Shown: positions 43,221 through 52,493 of the stretch, one piece after another
Layout: the number at the start of each line of letters is the position of its first letter
How positions within the stretch are numbered: the stretch's first letter is position 1
Assembly (NCBI GenBank): GCA_030429235.1
Contig: JAUIDB010000012.1
Coordinates: forward strand, 1 to 64,000
DNA length: 64,000 nt
Origin: Thermoanaerobaculia bacterium
GTDB lineage: Bacteria > Acidobacteriota > Thermoanaerobaculia > Multivoradales > JAIOJS01
Reading direction: 5' to 3'
The notes under the pieces: generated by a model
Databases searched by the model: none
Told to the model about the DNA's origin: nothing
What the model saw: only the letters and a program-made list of their open reading frames with translations
Translations under genes and position numbers: made by a program

Positions 43221-45881
43221 ATGACCCTACAGCGCGGCTCCCGTCTGGGACCTTACGAGATCATCCGCCCACTCGGAGCCGGCGGGATGGGCGAAGTCTT
43301 CGAAGCCAAGGACACCCGGCTCGACCGTCGGGTGGCGGTGAAGGTGTTGCCGCCCCACCTGTCGAGTGATCCGCACCTGCGGCAGCGGTTGGAGCGCGAG
43401 GCGAAGGCGATCTCGGCCCTGAGCCATCCCCATATTTGCACGCTGTTCGACATCGGACGGGAGGAGAAGACCGATTTCCTGGTGTTGGAGTACCTGGAGG
43501 GCGAGTCGCTGGCCGAGCGGTTGCGCAAGGGAGCACTGCCGCTCGACGAGTTGCTGACGGTGGCGGTGCAGATCACCGATGCCCTGGACAAGGCGCACCG
43601 GGCAGGGATCGTGCACCGGGACCTCAAGCCGGGGAACGTGATGTTGACCAAGTCGGGCGCCAAGTTGCTCGACTTCGGGCTGGCCAAGGCGGACACTCCG
43701 GCCACCGAGGCGACGAACGATCTGACCTCCTCCCCCACCATGAGTCAGCCGCTGACCGCGGTGGGAACGATCATGGGTACCTTCCAGTACATGGCGCCGG
43801 AGCAGTTGGAGGGGTCGGAGGCGGACGTCCGTAGCGACCTCTTCGCCCTCGGCGCTACCCTGCACGAGATGGCCACCGGCCAGGCCGCGTTCTCGGGTGC
43901 CACCCAGGCCAGTCTGATCGGTTCGATCCTGCACGAGCGTCCGCCCATGGTTTCGTCGGTGGTGGTCGACGTCCCTCCCGCCCTGGATCGGGTCATCGAG
44001 GTTTGTCTGGCCAAGGATCCGGACCAGCGCTGGCAGACGGCGCACGACGTACTGTTGCAGCTGCGTTGGATCGCCGAGGGAGGCTCGGTGGTGGGAGCCG
44101 CTCCGGTGGCCGCTCCCAAGCGGCACGGCCGCGAGAAACTGGCCTGGATCACCTGTGGTCTTCTGGCCCTGGCACTCGCCGGTCTAGGTCTGTCGGGCCT
44201 CGGGACGACCGAGGCTCCACCCCAGACCCTGCGCTTCGAGATCCAGGCTCCGAAGGAGTTGCGTACCATGGGCTCGCCGCGGCTGTCGCCGGACGGTACG
44301 ACGCTGATCTTCGCGGGGACCGGACGGGACGGCGTGCCGCAGATCTGGAAGCGCCCCCTCGACGCGCTGGAAGCGGTTCCGATCGCCGGGACCGAGCGCG
44401 CCGGCCGCCCCTTCTGGTCCCCCGACAGCCAGAGCATCGCGTTCTTCGCCGAGGGTAAGCTGCGTCGCATTCCGGCGGCGGGCGGCCAGGTGCGCACCGT
44501 GTGCGACGCTCCCAGCGGCTCGGACGGTACCTGGGGTACCTCTGGCCAGATCGTGTTCGACGGCGCGGCCGACGATCCTCTCCTCAGCGTGGCGGCCAGC
44601 GGTGGCGTCGCTCGGCCGGTGATCGAGGATCCGGGAGAGGGTGCGCCCTTCGTGGGTTGGCCCGAGTTCCTGCCCGACGGCGAACACTTCCTCTTCCTCC
44701 GCAAGGGACCCGAGGAGTCCGAGGCCAGTTGGCTGATGGTGAGCGACCTCGAGGGAAACACCACTCCGGTGGTCGAAGCATCTACCCGGGTCCAGTACGC
44801 CGCGCCGGGGTACCTGATCTACGTCCACGACGACACCCTGGTAGCACACCGTTTCGACCTGAAGTCGCACCAGGTGGAAGGGGATCCCGTGCCCCTGGTA
44901 GAAGACGTCGGAGCCACCGGCGTCGGTCTGGCCCACTTCTCCGCCTCGAGCCACGGCACCTTGGTCCTGCGAGGTCGGCTCGCCAACCAGCCCAAGCTGG
45001 TGCAGTTGGACAACAGTGGGCGCGAGATCGCTCACCTCGGGGAGTCGAAGCGCTACATCTCGCCCCAGCTCTCGCCGCAGGGGGACCATCTGGCCGCCTC
45101 CGTGGTCGAGGTCGGGGTGTCGACCAGCTCCGACCTCTGGACGCTAAACCTGGCCCGCGGGATCTGGTCGCGGTTGACCTTCGAGGACGGCAACGTGGGT
45201 TCCCCGGTCTGGTCGAGCGATAGCAGGACCATCTACTACACCAGCCAGCTGGAAGGGCAAGCCACCCTCTTCCGGCGGCCAGCCACAGGAACCGGCGAAG
45301 CCGAGACCCTGCTGACGTTGCAGGGGACACGGGCCGCACCACACTCCCTGTCGCCGGACGGACGCTCGCTGGCGCTGAGCTTCAATCGCGAGGGCGAAGG
45401 ATGGGGCCTATGGATCCTGCCCTTTGACGAATCTGGAGCCCCGGGCGAGCCCTACCCCTTCCTCGACCTGCCGGAGACCGAGATCCGTCCCTCCTTCTCG
45501 CCCGACGGGCGCTACATCGCCTACGAGACGATCACCGACGACGGGACGTCGCAGATCATGGTGGCCGAGTTCCCCGGGCCCGGAGGCCGCTGGCAAGCCA
45601 CGACCCAGGGAGGTGCGGAACCGATGTGGTCGAAGCAGGGTCGAGAGCTGCTCTACCTCGATGGGCAGACCACTCTGCAACGGATGGCGGTGGAGTTCCG
45701 CGACGGGCAGCCGATCTTCTCGGCCCCCGAATCGTTCGGAGGTCCGGTCCTGCACCCGGACCAGGACCGGAACCGGTTCACGGTCACTCCGGACGGAGAC
45801 AAGGTGGTGCTGCTGGCCGGGGAAGCGACCCCGGCCCCGACCACGGTGGTCGTGGGCTGGTCGCACGGACTCTCCGAGTAG
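43221..45881 (+). CDS. Membrane Ser/Thr kinase with Tricorn/WD40-like sensor
   Basis: The protein has 886 residues, with GAGGA before the ATG. The PknB-type kinase domain (about 11-275) has GAGGMGEVFEAKD, Lys41, HRDLKPGNVML (132-142) and DFG (151-153), so it should be active. A membrane helix (about 298-318) leads to an extracytoplasmic domain of ~560 residues with PD40/TolB-like propeller repeats. Examples are SPRLSPDGTTLIFAGTGRDG and SFSPDGRYIAYETITDDG. This architecture is abundant in Acidobacteriota. The ligand is unknown. It starts about 180 bases after repeat locus 2. Confidence 0.93.
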   Translation: MTLQRGSRLGPYEIIRPLGAGGMGEVFEAKDTRLDRRVAVKVLPPHLSSDPHLRQRLEREAKAISALSHPHICTLFDIGREEKTDFLVLEYLEGESLAERLRKGALPLDELLTVAVQITDALDKAHRAGIVHRDLKPGNVMLTKSGAKLLDFGLAKADTPATEATNDLTSSPTMSQPLTAVGTIMGTFQYMAPEQLEGSEADVRSDLFALGATLHEMATGQAAFSGATQASLIGSILHERPPMVSSVVVDVPPALDRVIEVCLAKDPDQRWQTAHDVLLQLRWIAEGGSVVGAAPVAAPKRHGREKLAWITCGLLALALAGLGLSGLGTTEAPPQTLRFEIQAPKELRTMGSPRLSPDGTTLIFAGTGRDGVPQIWKRPLDALEAVPIAGTERAGRPFWSPDSQSIAFFAEGKLRRIPAAGGQVRTVCDAPSGSDGTWGTSGQIVFDGAADDPLLSVAASGGVARPVIEDPGEGAPFVGWPEFLPDGEHFLFLRKGPEESEASWLMVSDLEGNTTPVVEASTRVQYAAPGYLIYVHDDTLVAHRFDLKSHQVEGDPVPLVEDVGATGVGLAHFSASSHGTLVLRGRLANQPKLVQLDNSGREIAHLGESKRYISPQLSPQGDHLAASVVEVGVSTSSDLWTLNLARGIWSRLTFEDGNVGSPVWSSDSRTIYYTSQLEGQATLFRRPATGTGEAETLLTLQGTRAAPHSLSPDGRSLALSFNREGEGWGLWILPFDESGAPGEPYPFLDLPETEIRPSFSPDGRYIAYETITDDGTSQIMVAEFPGPGGRWQATTQGGAEPMWSKQGRELLYLDGQTTLQRMAVEFRDGQPIFSAPESFGGPVLHPDQDRNRFTVTPDGDKVVLLAGEATPAPTTVVVGWSHGLSE

Positions 45882-45927
45882 CGCAGACCGTAGCCCGCCG
45901 CTCCCTAGCTACCATCGCTCCCGCGGC

Positions 45928-46776
45928 TCAGTACTCGTAGAACCCGCGGCCGCTCTTGCGCCCCAGCCGTCCCGCCTGCACCATCTGCTTGAGGAGCGGC
46001 GGGGGCGCGAAGCGCTTCTCGCGGTACTCCTCGAACATGATGTCGGCGATGAAGACGGTGGTGTCGAGCCCCACCATATCGAGCAGGGTGAAGGGACCCA
46101 TCGGATAACCGGTTCCTAGTCGCATGGCGAGATCGATGTCCTCGACCGAACCGATCCCCTCTTCGAGCCCCCGCACGGCGTCCAGCAGGTACGGAACCAG
46201 GAGCCGGTTCACGATGAATCCGGAGTTGTCCTTGCACGCTACCGGCTGCTTGCCGAGCCGTCGGCAGACGTCGAAAGCGGCAGCGAAGGCCTCATCGGAA
46301 GTCAGCAGGGTCCGCACCACCTCGACCAGCTTCATCGCCGGCACCGGATTGAAGAAGTGGAGGCCGACGAAGCGGTCGGGCCGGGTGGTCGCTACCGCCA
46401 GCTGGGTGATGGTCAACGACGACGTATTGCTGGCGAAGAGCGCCTTCTCCTGCACCTCCTGATCGAGCGCCACGAAGGTCTTGCGCTTCTCGTCCGGATT
46501 CTCGACGATGGCTTCGATCACCAGGTCGCAGTCGTGCAACGCTGCCAGGTCGACGGTACCGGTCAGTCGGGCCAGGGTTCCCTCGCGCTGCGTCTCGTCG
46601 AGTTTGCCCTTCTCCACCGCCCGCTCGAGGGAACGATTGATCCGCTCCAACCCTCGGTCCAGCAGATCGTCCGAGACCTCACGGATCACGGTTTCGAACC
46701 CGGCCGCGGCGGCGACCTGGGCGATGCCCGACCCCATGAGGCCGCAACCGAGGACGCCGATCTTCTCTATCTTCAT
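45928..46776 (-). CDS. 3-hydroxyacyl-CoA (3-hydroxybutyryl-CoA) dehydrogenase
   Basis: The ATG at 46776 gives 282 residues, the usual size. The N-terminal NAD domain has IGVLGCGLMGSGIAQVAAAA. The conserved FASNTSSLTITQLA and RFVGLHFFNPVPAMKLVEVV (catalytic His) blocks follow, and then the C-terminal dimer domain with NRLLVPYLLDAVRGLEEG. It oxidises (S)-3-hydroxyacyl-CoA or works in reverse in butyrate/PHB-type metabolism. It is downstream of tsaE by 47 nt on the same strand; no other beta-oxidation gene is nearby. Confidence 0.93.
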   Translation of the reverse strand: MKIEKIGVLGCGLMGSGIAQVAAAAGFETVIREVSDDLLDRGLERINRSLERAVEKGKLDETQREGTLARLTGTVDLAALHDCDLVIEAIVENPDEKRKTFVALDQEVQEKALFASNTSSLTITQLAVATTRPDRFVGLHFFNPVPAMKLVEVVRTLLTSDEAFAAAFDVCRRLGKQPVACKDNSGFIVNRLLVPYLLDAVRGLEEGIGSVEDIDLAMRLGTGYPMGPFTLLDMVGLDTTVFIADIMFEEYREKRFAPPPLLKQMVQAGRLGRKSGRGFYEY

Positions 46777-46822
46777 CGGTCTTGCTCCCTTTCTCGGAGC
46801 AGAAGGCTCCGACGCCGGAAAC

Positions 46823-47263
46823 CTACTCGGCCGGGTCGGCGGCGTCAATGGGAGGCCACCACACGATCTGCCGCTCTCCGGAGGGCAGAATCGAAATCTC
46901 GGCCCGGTAGGCGTCGGGAAGATCGAAGGGAAGTCGATCCGGCCACTCCACCACCTTGACGGCGGGTTGCTCGAGGAGTTCCTCCAGTCCCAACCCGAGC
47001 GCTTCCTCCGGCGAGAGACGGTAGAGGTCGATATGAATCAGCGCTCCCTGGGCTCCCTGGTGCTGGTGAATCAAGGTATAGCTGGGCGACTGCACGTCGT
47101 GCGCGGGAATCCCCAGCGCCCCGGCCAGGCCGCGGGTGAGGACCGTCTTCCCCGCCGCCAGTTCTCCGGTCAGCAGCAAAACCCCCGACGGCGCCAGCAG
47201 CTCCGCCAGCAACCGACCGACCTCCTCGGTGTCCTCGGGGGTGTCGCTATGGTGCGCTCTCAC
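46823..47263 (-). CDS. tsaE: tRNA threonylcarbamoyladenosine biosynthesis ATPase TsaE
   Basis: The 146-residue protein starts at GTG 47263. The P-loop TGELAAGKTVLTRGLAGALG, followed by VQSPSYTLIHQH and HIDLYRL, is the classic YjeE/TsaE layout. EWPDRLPFDLP (normally EWxDR) follows near the C-terminus. TsaE hydrolyses ATP to recycle the TsaBD complex that makes t6A37 in tRNAs decoding ANN codons. It follows nnrDE by 19 nt, the same pairing as yjeF-yjeE (nnr-tsaE) in E. coli. Confidence 0.94.
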   Translation of the reverse strand: MRAHHSDTPEDTEEVGRLLAELLAPSGVLLLTGELAAGKTVLTRGLAGALGIPAHDVQSPSYTLIHQHQGAQGALIHIDLYRLSPEEALGLGLEELLEQPAVKVVEWPDRLPFDLPDAYRAEISILPSGERQIVWWPPIDAADPAE

Positions 47264-47282
47264 CTGCTCTTACCGCGTCGGA

Positions 47283-48851
47283 TCATGGGCTCGCAGCCTC
47301 CCGCACCACACGGTAGGCGGCGGACAGCCAGTCCACCAGTCCACCGGCTGACAGCGACTCGGGGGCCGCCTGCTCGACGAAGAGGTCGGCCGCCTGGCCG
47401 TGCAGGAAGACGCCGGCACAGGCGGCGTCCCAGGGATCGAGGCCCGCGGCGAGGAAAGCACCCACGATCCCGGTGAGCACGTCGCCCGAGCCACCGCTAG
47501 CGAGCCCGTGGTTGCCGGTCGAGCTGATGGCCACTCGCCCCTCGGGCTCGGCCACCAACGTGCGGTACCCCTTGAGGACCACGACGCACCCGGTGCGGCG
47601 CGCGGCCTCGCGCACCGCCTCGAGTCGTTCCGTCGAACGGATGGGAACGTTGCTGCCCAGGAAGAGCCGCGCGAGTTCTTTGGGATGTGGCGTCAGAACC
47701 GTCGCCGCGGGGCGTTCCTGTAGCGCTTCGGCGCGGCCGGCGAACGCGAAAAGGGCGTCGGCATCGAGTACCAGGGGTCTCTCGAGTCCGACCGCCAGGC
47801 GCCGTACGCACTCCCCGACCTCGCTCCCCCGCCCCAGTCCGGGGCCCACGGCCAGGGCCGAGGCCGACGCCTGGGCCAGCAGACGCGGCACGGCTTCCAG
47901 GGCGAGGTGGCCCGAGGCCGAACTCGGAAGAGCCAGCGTCATCGACTCGATCGATCCCAGCTCCACCAGATCGGCGCAGGGCTGTGGCGTGGCCACGGTG
48001 ACCAGACCGGCGCCGGCGTGCACCGCCGCCCGTGCCGCCAGGATCGCCGCCCCGCTGTGCCCCGGAGAGCCAGCGACCACCCACAGGTGGCCGAAGGTCC
48101 CCTTGTGCCCTTCGCGATCGCGGCGAGGCAGTCTCAGACCGATGTCGGCCGCGGTCATCCACTCGACCGAGCGATCGGTTTCGGGGCGACCGAGCCGGGG
48201 CAATCCGAGGCTCCCGACGGCGAGGTCTCCCACCAGTCGATCCGCCGGCGGCAGGAGGTGGGAGAGTTTGGGAGTCTCGAAGGTGACCGTCCAGCGGGCC
48301 GGCAGGCAAGGGCCGATCGGCTCGGGCTGGTCGGCGTCCAGGCCGCTGGGCAGATCCACCGCCAGCACCGGACGGTCGAGTTCCTCGGCGCGCTGCACCA
48401 CCAGTGCGGCGGTACCAGCCAGCGGGCGCGAGAGCCCGGTACCGAACAGGGCATCGACCACCAGGTCGACCGGGGCCAAGGCCTCGAACCAGACATCGAC
48501 GGCGGCCTCGGTGGGCCAGAAGTCTAGGTCCACTGCGCTGGAACCGGCGACCGCCCGGAACATCCGCAGTTGGGCTGCCCCGTCCGGACTGAGCCCCTCT
48601 TCGGTACCCAGGATTCCGACCGCGAGCTCGAAACCCCGCGCGGCCAGATGACGGGCCACGGCCAGGCCATCGCCGCCGTTGTTGCCCGGTCCACAGAGAA
48701 TGGCGATCCGCTCGGCCGCCGGCGCCCGCTCGAGCAGCAACTCGACGACCGCGAGCGCCGCGTTCTCCATCAGCACCAGGGAGGGAATCCCCAGTTCTTC
48801 GATCGCCCAGCGATCGAGGGCGCGGGACTGTGCTGCCGTGAGAACCTGCAT
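47283..48851 (-). CDS. nnr: Bifunctional NAD(P)HX epimerase / ADP-dependent dehydratase
   Basis: This 522-residue protein joins two repair enzymes. The N-terminal YjeF_N epimerase (about 1-215) has ALDRWAIEELGIPSLVLMEN and CGPGNNGGDGLAVARHL. The C-terminal ribokinase-like dehydratase (about 235-515) has KGTFGHLWVVAGSPGHSGAA, VLTPHPKELARLF and the TGNHGLASGGSGDVLTGIVG active-site loop. Together they repair hydrated NADH/NADPH. The gene leads the nnr-tsaE-hydroxyacyl-CoA dehydrogenase run. Confidence 0.95.
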   Translation of the reverse strand: MQVLTAAQSRALDRWAIEELGIPSLVLMENAALAVVELLLERAPAAERIAILCGPGNNGGDGLAVARHLAARGFELAVGILGTEEGLSPDGAAQLRMFRAVAGSSAVDLDFWPTEAAVDVWFEALAPVDLVVDALFGTGLSRPLAGTAALVVQRAEELDRPVLAVDLPSGLDADQPEPIGPCLPARWTVTFETPKLSHLLPPADRLVGDLAVGSLGLPRLGRPETDRSVEWMTAADIGLRLPRRDREGHKGTFGHLWVVAGSPGHSGAAILAARAAVHAGAGLVTVATPQPCADLVELGSIESMTLALPSSASGHLALEAVPRLLAQASASALAVGPGLGRGSEVGECVRRLAVGLERPLVLDADALFAFAGRAEALQERPAATVLTPHPKELARLFLGSNVPIRSTERLEAVREAARRTGCVVVLKGYRTLVAEPEGRVAISSTGNHGLASGGSGDVLTGIVGAFLAAGLDPWDAACAGVFLHGQAADLFVEQAAPESLSAGGLVDWLSAAYRVVREAASP

Positions 48852-48917
48852 CGCTCGCTAGCCTAGCAGTCCGAGGCGCGCGTCAGTTTCCGGAACTCAC
48901 TCACGTAGGATCGGGCG

Positions 48918-49649
48918 ATGTCGCCGCTCGCTCGCCCCTGCCTGACCCTGTTCACCAAACCCGCGGTGCCCGGCCGGGTGAAGACCCGGTTGATCGGTGC
49001 CGCTCCGTCCGGCACCACCCGCCCGGGTCTGACTCCCGCCGAAACGGCGCGGTTGCACCAGGCGTTTCTGGAGGATCTTTCGGCTTCTCTCGGTGCCGCG
49101 CAGTTGCAACTGCAGGTCGCGTGGGCGCTGCCTCCGGACCCGGTGGCCGACCCAGCGGGTCTGGACCTCGAGACCTTGACCCGAACCCTGGTCCGAGTTC
49201 CCGGAGCCGTGGGGTTCGCTCAGGAGGGCGACTCCCTGGGGGACCGCCTCTTCCATGGCCTGTCGCGGGCGGCGCAGTACGCCGACCGGGTCGGCGCCGT
49301 GGGCAGCGACCACCCCGACCTCGACGCGGCACGGTTGGAGGAGGGTTTCGATCGGCTGCAGCAAGCCGATCTCGTGCTCGGTCCCGCTGACGATGGTGGC
49401 TACTACTTCCTGGCGGTCGACCGAGACCGACTCGACCGACGGCTCTTCGAGGGGATCCCCTGGAGCACCGCCGGCGTCCTGGAAGCGACCCTCGCTCGGG
49501 CCCACGAACTCGATCTGCGCGTCGAGCTGCTTCCCGTGGGACACGACGTCGACACCGGTGAGGACCTGGCTGCGCTTTGCGAGCGGCTCCGCAACAGCGT
49601 GCGCTGTCCCCACACGCACGCACTGCTCACCGAACTCGCCTGGCTCTGA
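48918..49649 (+). CDS. DUF2064 / TIGR04282-type glycosyltransferase
   Basis: The 243-residue protein begins CLTLFTKPAVPGRVKTRLIG, the nucleotide-binding start of this GT-A-like family. VGAVGSDHPDLDAARLEEGF and LVLGPADDGGYYFLAVDRDR (metal-binding DDGG) follow. It ends FEGIPWSTAGVLEATLARA, then the helix with LPVGHDVDTGEDLAALCERL. Some members are linked to arsenosugar synthesis, but many have other, unknown roles. No arsenic gene is near. It is divergent from nnr with a 66-base gap. Confidence 0.87.
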   Translation: MSPLARPCLTLFTKPAVPGRVKTRLIGAAPSGTTRPGLTPAETARLHQAFLEDLSASLGAAQLQLQVAWALPPDPVADPAGLDLETLTRTLVRVPGAVGFAQEGDSLGDRLFHGLSRAAQYADRVGAVGSDHPDLDAARLEEGFDRLQQADLVLGPADDGGYYFLAVDRDRLDRRLFEGIPWSTAGVLEATLARAHELDLRVELLPVGHDVDTGEDLAALCERLRNSVRCPHTHALLTELAWL

Positions 49650-49785
49650 CCCTCCGGCCAGCCGCTCCGTCGCCCCTGCAACCTGGCCAGAGCGAGCGGC
49701 TGCTACACTACGTTCCACGATCCTGAGACACCCTGCCCGGCTCCGGCCGCGCCGGAACCGGCCCAACCTCGGAAGGGAGCGGCGC

Positions 49786-49980
49786 ATGGACGACATCGAT
49801 CGGTGGGAGTACAAGATCATCAACATCCGCAGCGAGAACTACCGTCTCGATCCCAACGCGGCCACGCAGATGAACGTACTCGGGCAGGAGGGCTGGGAGC
49901 TGGTGTCGATCACCTCGGTCAACTTCAAGACCGGCGCGACCGACAACATCGCGATGGTCTTCAAGCGGCTGACCAACTGA
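49786..49980 (+). CDS. Small DUF4177-like protein
   Basis: This is a 64-residue protein with GGAAGGGAG before its ATG. The sequence RWEYKIINIRSENYRLDPNA, then LGQEGWELVSITSVNF and AMVFKRLTN, follows the DUF4177 pattern of a Tyr-Lys strand, a central GxEGWELV turn and a final strand ending in a basic FKR. The function of the family is unknown. It is 136 bases downstream of the DUF2064 gene and just upstream of a 20-bp tandem repeat. Confidence 0.82.
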   Translation: MDDIDRWEYKIINIRSENYRLDPNAATQMNVLGQEGWELVSITSVNFKTGATDNIAMVFKRLTN

Positions 49981-50019
49981 CCGGTTCCGCCAGGCCTTCC
50001 TAGGACTGGCGTCGCGCTC

Positions 50020-50099
50020 AGTCCCGACGTCGGTGAACTAGTCCCGACGTCGCTCAGTTAGTCCCGGCGTCGCTGAGTTAGTCCCGGCGTCGCTTGGCG
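50020..50099. repeat. 20-bp tandem repeat, four units
   Basis: Units start at 50020, 50040, 50060 and 50080. Consensus AGTCCCGRCGTCGSTSARTT; a degenerate fifth unit may precede them at 50002. Units 3 and 4 (50060-50099) overlap the last codons and stop of the small membrane protein gene on the minus strand, so the array looks like a repeated 3' gene end rather than an independent element. Confidence 0.85.
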
Positions 50100-50254
50100 A
50101 ACCGGTGAGCCAGCAGCAACCCGACCGACAGCGCGGCCAGCGGCAGCGTCCAGCGGGCCGAGATCGGCACCCGGCCGAGATCGCGGTCGGTGGCACGACG
50201 GATCTCCGCTAGCCGCAGTTCCACCTGGCGGCGGCTCTCTTCGACTCGGTTCAC
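50078..50254 (-). CDS. Small single-helix membrane protein (58 aa)
   Basis: The GTG at 50254 has a perfect AAAGGAGG six bases upstream and overlaps the stop of the preceding gene (GTGA). The product starts with a charged helix (VEESRRQVELRLAEIRRATD). One membrane helix follows (WTLPLAALSVGLLLAH), then a basic end (RFAKRRRD). The pairing with the holin-III/YqjE-like gene resembles the yqjE-yqjK arrangement of E. coli, but homology is not certain. Its 3' end lies within the 20-bp tandem repeat. Confidence 0.75.
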   Translation of the reverse strand: MNRVEESRRQVELRLAEIRRATDRDLGRVPISARWTLPLAALSVGLLLAHRFAKRRRD

Positions 50255-50739
50255 GATGCTCCTCCTTTTCCCTGGTCCCTAGAGGGAGCTGGATCAGCGT
50301 CGGCACCCAGGGCGGAAACCTGGGGTTCGCCGATGGCATCCGGCCGGTCGCCGAGCGCACCCTGCACCGTCTGCCACCAGTCCCTATGCTCCTCCCAGCG
50401 CTGCTTCACCAGTCGGGTGGGAGCCTCCAGCGAGCGCAGCCGGCGCAACGCCATCCAGCCCAGGATCAACCCCACCAGACTGGCGAGGCCGAGCACGACC
50501 AAGGCCGCCGCCCAGGGTTGCAGCCAGATCGCGAGCACCAGCACGCCGGTGGCCAGTAGCAGACCGATCGTCCAGAACGTCACGAAGAGCAGGGCACCGA
50601 CGAATCCCAGCGCCACGCCCAGACCGCGGCCGTTGCGCGACAGATCGTCGCCCAGCGCCTCGAACTCCGCGGCCGCGAGATCGACCAGGGCCTCGCCCAG
50701 CCCCCGAAACAGTCCGCCCCACTCCTTGGGTCGAATCAT
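50251..50739 (-). CDS. Phage holin III / YqjE-like (DUF1469-type) membrane protein
   Basis: The 162-residue protein has an amphipathic N-terminus (LFRGLGEALVDLAAAEFEAL). Two long membrane helices follow (about residues 40-65 and 70-97), then a charged C-terminal half. This is the layout of the YqjE/holin-superfamily III proteins, which are chromosomal and not usually phage encoded. It overlaps the upstream VWFA gene by 4 nt and the downstream small membrane gene by 4 nt. Confidence 0.72.
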   Translation of the reverse strand: MIRPKEWGGLFRGLGEALVDLAAAEFEALGDDLSRNGRGLGVALGFVGALLFVTFWTIGLLLATGVLVLAIWLQPWAAALVVLGLASLVGLILGWMALRRLRSLEAPTRLVKQRWEEHRDWWQTVQGALGDRPDAIGEPQVSALGADADPAPSRDQGKGGAS

Positions 50740-52427
50740 CGCACCGCTACCTCCACGTCACCGATCACGTAGGACTCGCCTCCCCCGAGATTATCGTAGA
50801 GCCCGATGGCCACGCGATGGGAGCCGCCCCGCATCGTCAGGTTGAATTCGTAGCCGAACCGTTTGCCCGCCGCTTCCTCCATCCGCGCGCTTTCGATCTG
50901 CAGCGGCACCCGAGCTTGCTGCACCGGTGACATGCCGCCCTCGGCATCGAGGGCGCTGAAGAAGACCTCGAGGCTCGCCTCCTGCAGCGGACCACGTTCG
51001 AGGAAAACGACGTCGTCGATCGGAACCCGCAGGGTGATCGGTACCAGGTACTGGTCGTCCGAGCGGCGGATCTCGCCGACGGTGACTTCGAGCTGCATCG
51101 GGTTCTGGTACTCCCGAAACAGCAGGGCCGCCATGGTCGCATCGCTCATTCGCTGCTCGAGGGAACGACCCCGATAGCCGCGGCGATGCCGGACCCGCGT
51201 GCCCTTGCGCTGGACCTTGACTTCGATGCGGTGGTAGCGACCGTCCCCGGCGTGCGACGGCTGGTAGGCCAGAGAGTAGAAGCTGTCGAAGTCGCGTCGG
51301 GCCTCCAGCAGTTGGTCGGTGGGGTCGTTGGTGTTGATGATCGACCGGCCGCCCGTATCGCGGGCCAGTTGGATCAACGGTGCCTGCAGGTTGTGGATGT
51401 GGTGAGAATCGAGCTGGGCCGCCGAGCTGATGACGTTGCGCGAGGCCGAGGCGGCAGAGGGTGCCCGCAGGCCGGCCGCGTCGAGGGTGTAAAAGGTCAC
51501 ACCGTTGGTATTGGCCAGGTGTCCGAGTTCCTGAAAACGGCGTCCGGCATCGAACTCCCGCGCCTCCATCAGAGTGGACGAGTCCTTGAACTTGTCCTGG
51601 ATAGCGTAGAAGAGCTCCTCCCCCGGGACCTCCGGAACTCCCCCACTCACGTAGAGCAGCGCCTTGCGCCCCGGCAGGCCGGCCAGCGAGTCCACGGTCT
51701 CGCGAAGGGCGTCGATCGTGAACATCGTGTCGTTGTGGTAGGACCCCGCGTAGAGCCGCGCCTGGGAGATGGCGAAGGAGGCACTGTCCGCTTCCTCGAT
51801 CTGGCGCAGGGTATCGTTGCGCTCGGCCTCGCGAGTGTTGCCGAGGGCGGTTTCGCGCTCCAACTCGAGCAGCCCGCGGCTGATCACCGAGGGATCATTG
51901 GTAAAGGGTACCCGTTCCTTCAGCGAGCGGGTGTAGCTGACCAGTGCGATCTTGCGGTTCGGCTGCACTTCGCGGCCCAGGAAGCTGCGCAGGCTACGGA
52001 ACACCCGGTTGCGCTCGAAGGGCTTGATGTTGAGGTTGTCGATGTACACCACCAGATAGTGGGGATCATTGGCGGCGGCCCGCTCGGCGGCCTCCTCGAG
52101 CGCGGCCTCTTCCTCGGAACCGGGGATCGTCAACCTAGGCTTGGGCTGGGCCTGGGCCGGCGCCGGCGGAGCCTGGGGTGGCCGGAAGTGGCTGAGGGCG
52201 ACCGGACGGCCATCTTCGTAGACCTCGAAGTCGGAGGCTTTCAGATCCTCGATCGGGTTCCCCTTCTTGTCGGTCACGAAGACCTCGAGCTCCACCACCG
52301 CCACCCGTACGTGATCGACAAAGGGAGCCGCCGCCGGTGTCCCCTCGGACTGAGCCCATAGAGGCCACGACCAGATCAGAGCCAGGAGAACGAGGAAGGG
52401 CCGGGTCGGGATCGATCGGTTGCGCAT
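50736..52427 (-). CDS. Secreted VWFA-domain protein, copy 1
   Basis: The 563-residue protein has a signal peptide (to about residue 25). Residues about 38-80 match the N-terminal strand block of acidobacterial VWFA-related proteins (VAVVELEVFVTDKKGNPI, LKASDFEVYEDGRPV). The VWFA core (about 120-400) starts HYLVVYIDNLNIKPFERNRV and includes LLYVSGGVPEVPGE and TLDAAGLR. The first MIDAS motif reads DNLN rather than DxSxS, so metal binding may be altered. A C-terminal beta domain follows. It is a paralogue of the next gene and overlaps the holin-like gene. Confidence 0.86.
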   Translation of the reverse strand: MRNRSIPTRPFLVLLALIWSWPLWAQSEGTPAAAPFVDHVRVAVVELEVFVTDKKGNPIEDLKASDFEVYEDGRPVALSHFRPPQAPPAPAQAQPKPRLTIPGSEEEAALEEAAERAAANDPHYLVVYIDNLNIKPFERNRVFRSLRSFLGREVQPNRKIALVSYTRSLKERVPFTNDPSVISRGLLELERETALGNTREAERNDTLRQIEEADSASFAISQARLYAGSYHNDTMFTIDALRETVDSLAGLPGRKALLYVSGGVPEVPGEELFYAIQDKFKDSSTLMEAREFDAGRRFQELGHLANTNGVTFYTLDAAGLRAPSAASASRNVISSAAQLDSHHIHNLQAPLIQLARDTGGRSIINTNDPTDQLLEARRDFDSFYSLAYQPSHAGDGRYHRIEVKVQRKGTRVRHRRGYRGRSLEQRMSDATMAALLFREYQNPMQLEVTVGEIRRSDDQYLVPITLRVPIDDVVFLERGPLQEASLEVFFSALDAEGGMSPVQQARVPLQIESARMEEAAGKRFGYEFNLTMRGGSHRVAIGLYDNLGGGESYVIGDVEVAVR

Positions 52428-52493
52428 CGGACGGTGATTATAGAAGAGGGCGGCGCGCAGGTCAGGGACCCTACGGCTCCTCCGTTCCGAGGC

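Noticed and set aside
50020-50099. CRISPR array
   Set aside because: Units are directly abutting 20-bp tandem repeats with no spacers, and there are no cas genes in the window.
50251-50739. Prophage signal from the holin-like gene
   Set aside because: No other phage gene is present; YqjE/holin-III proteins are commonly chromosomal.
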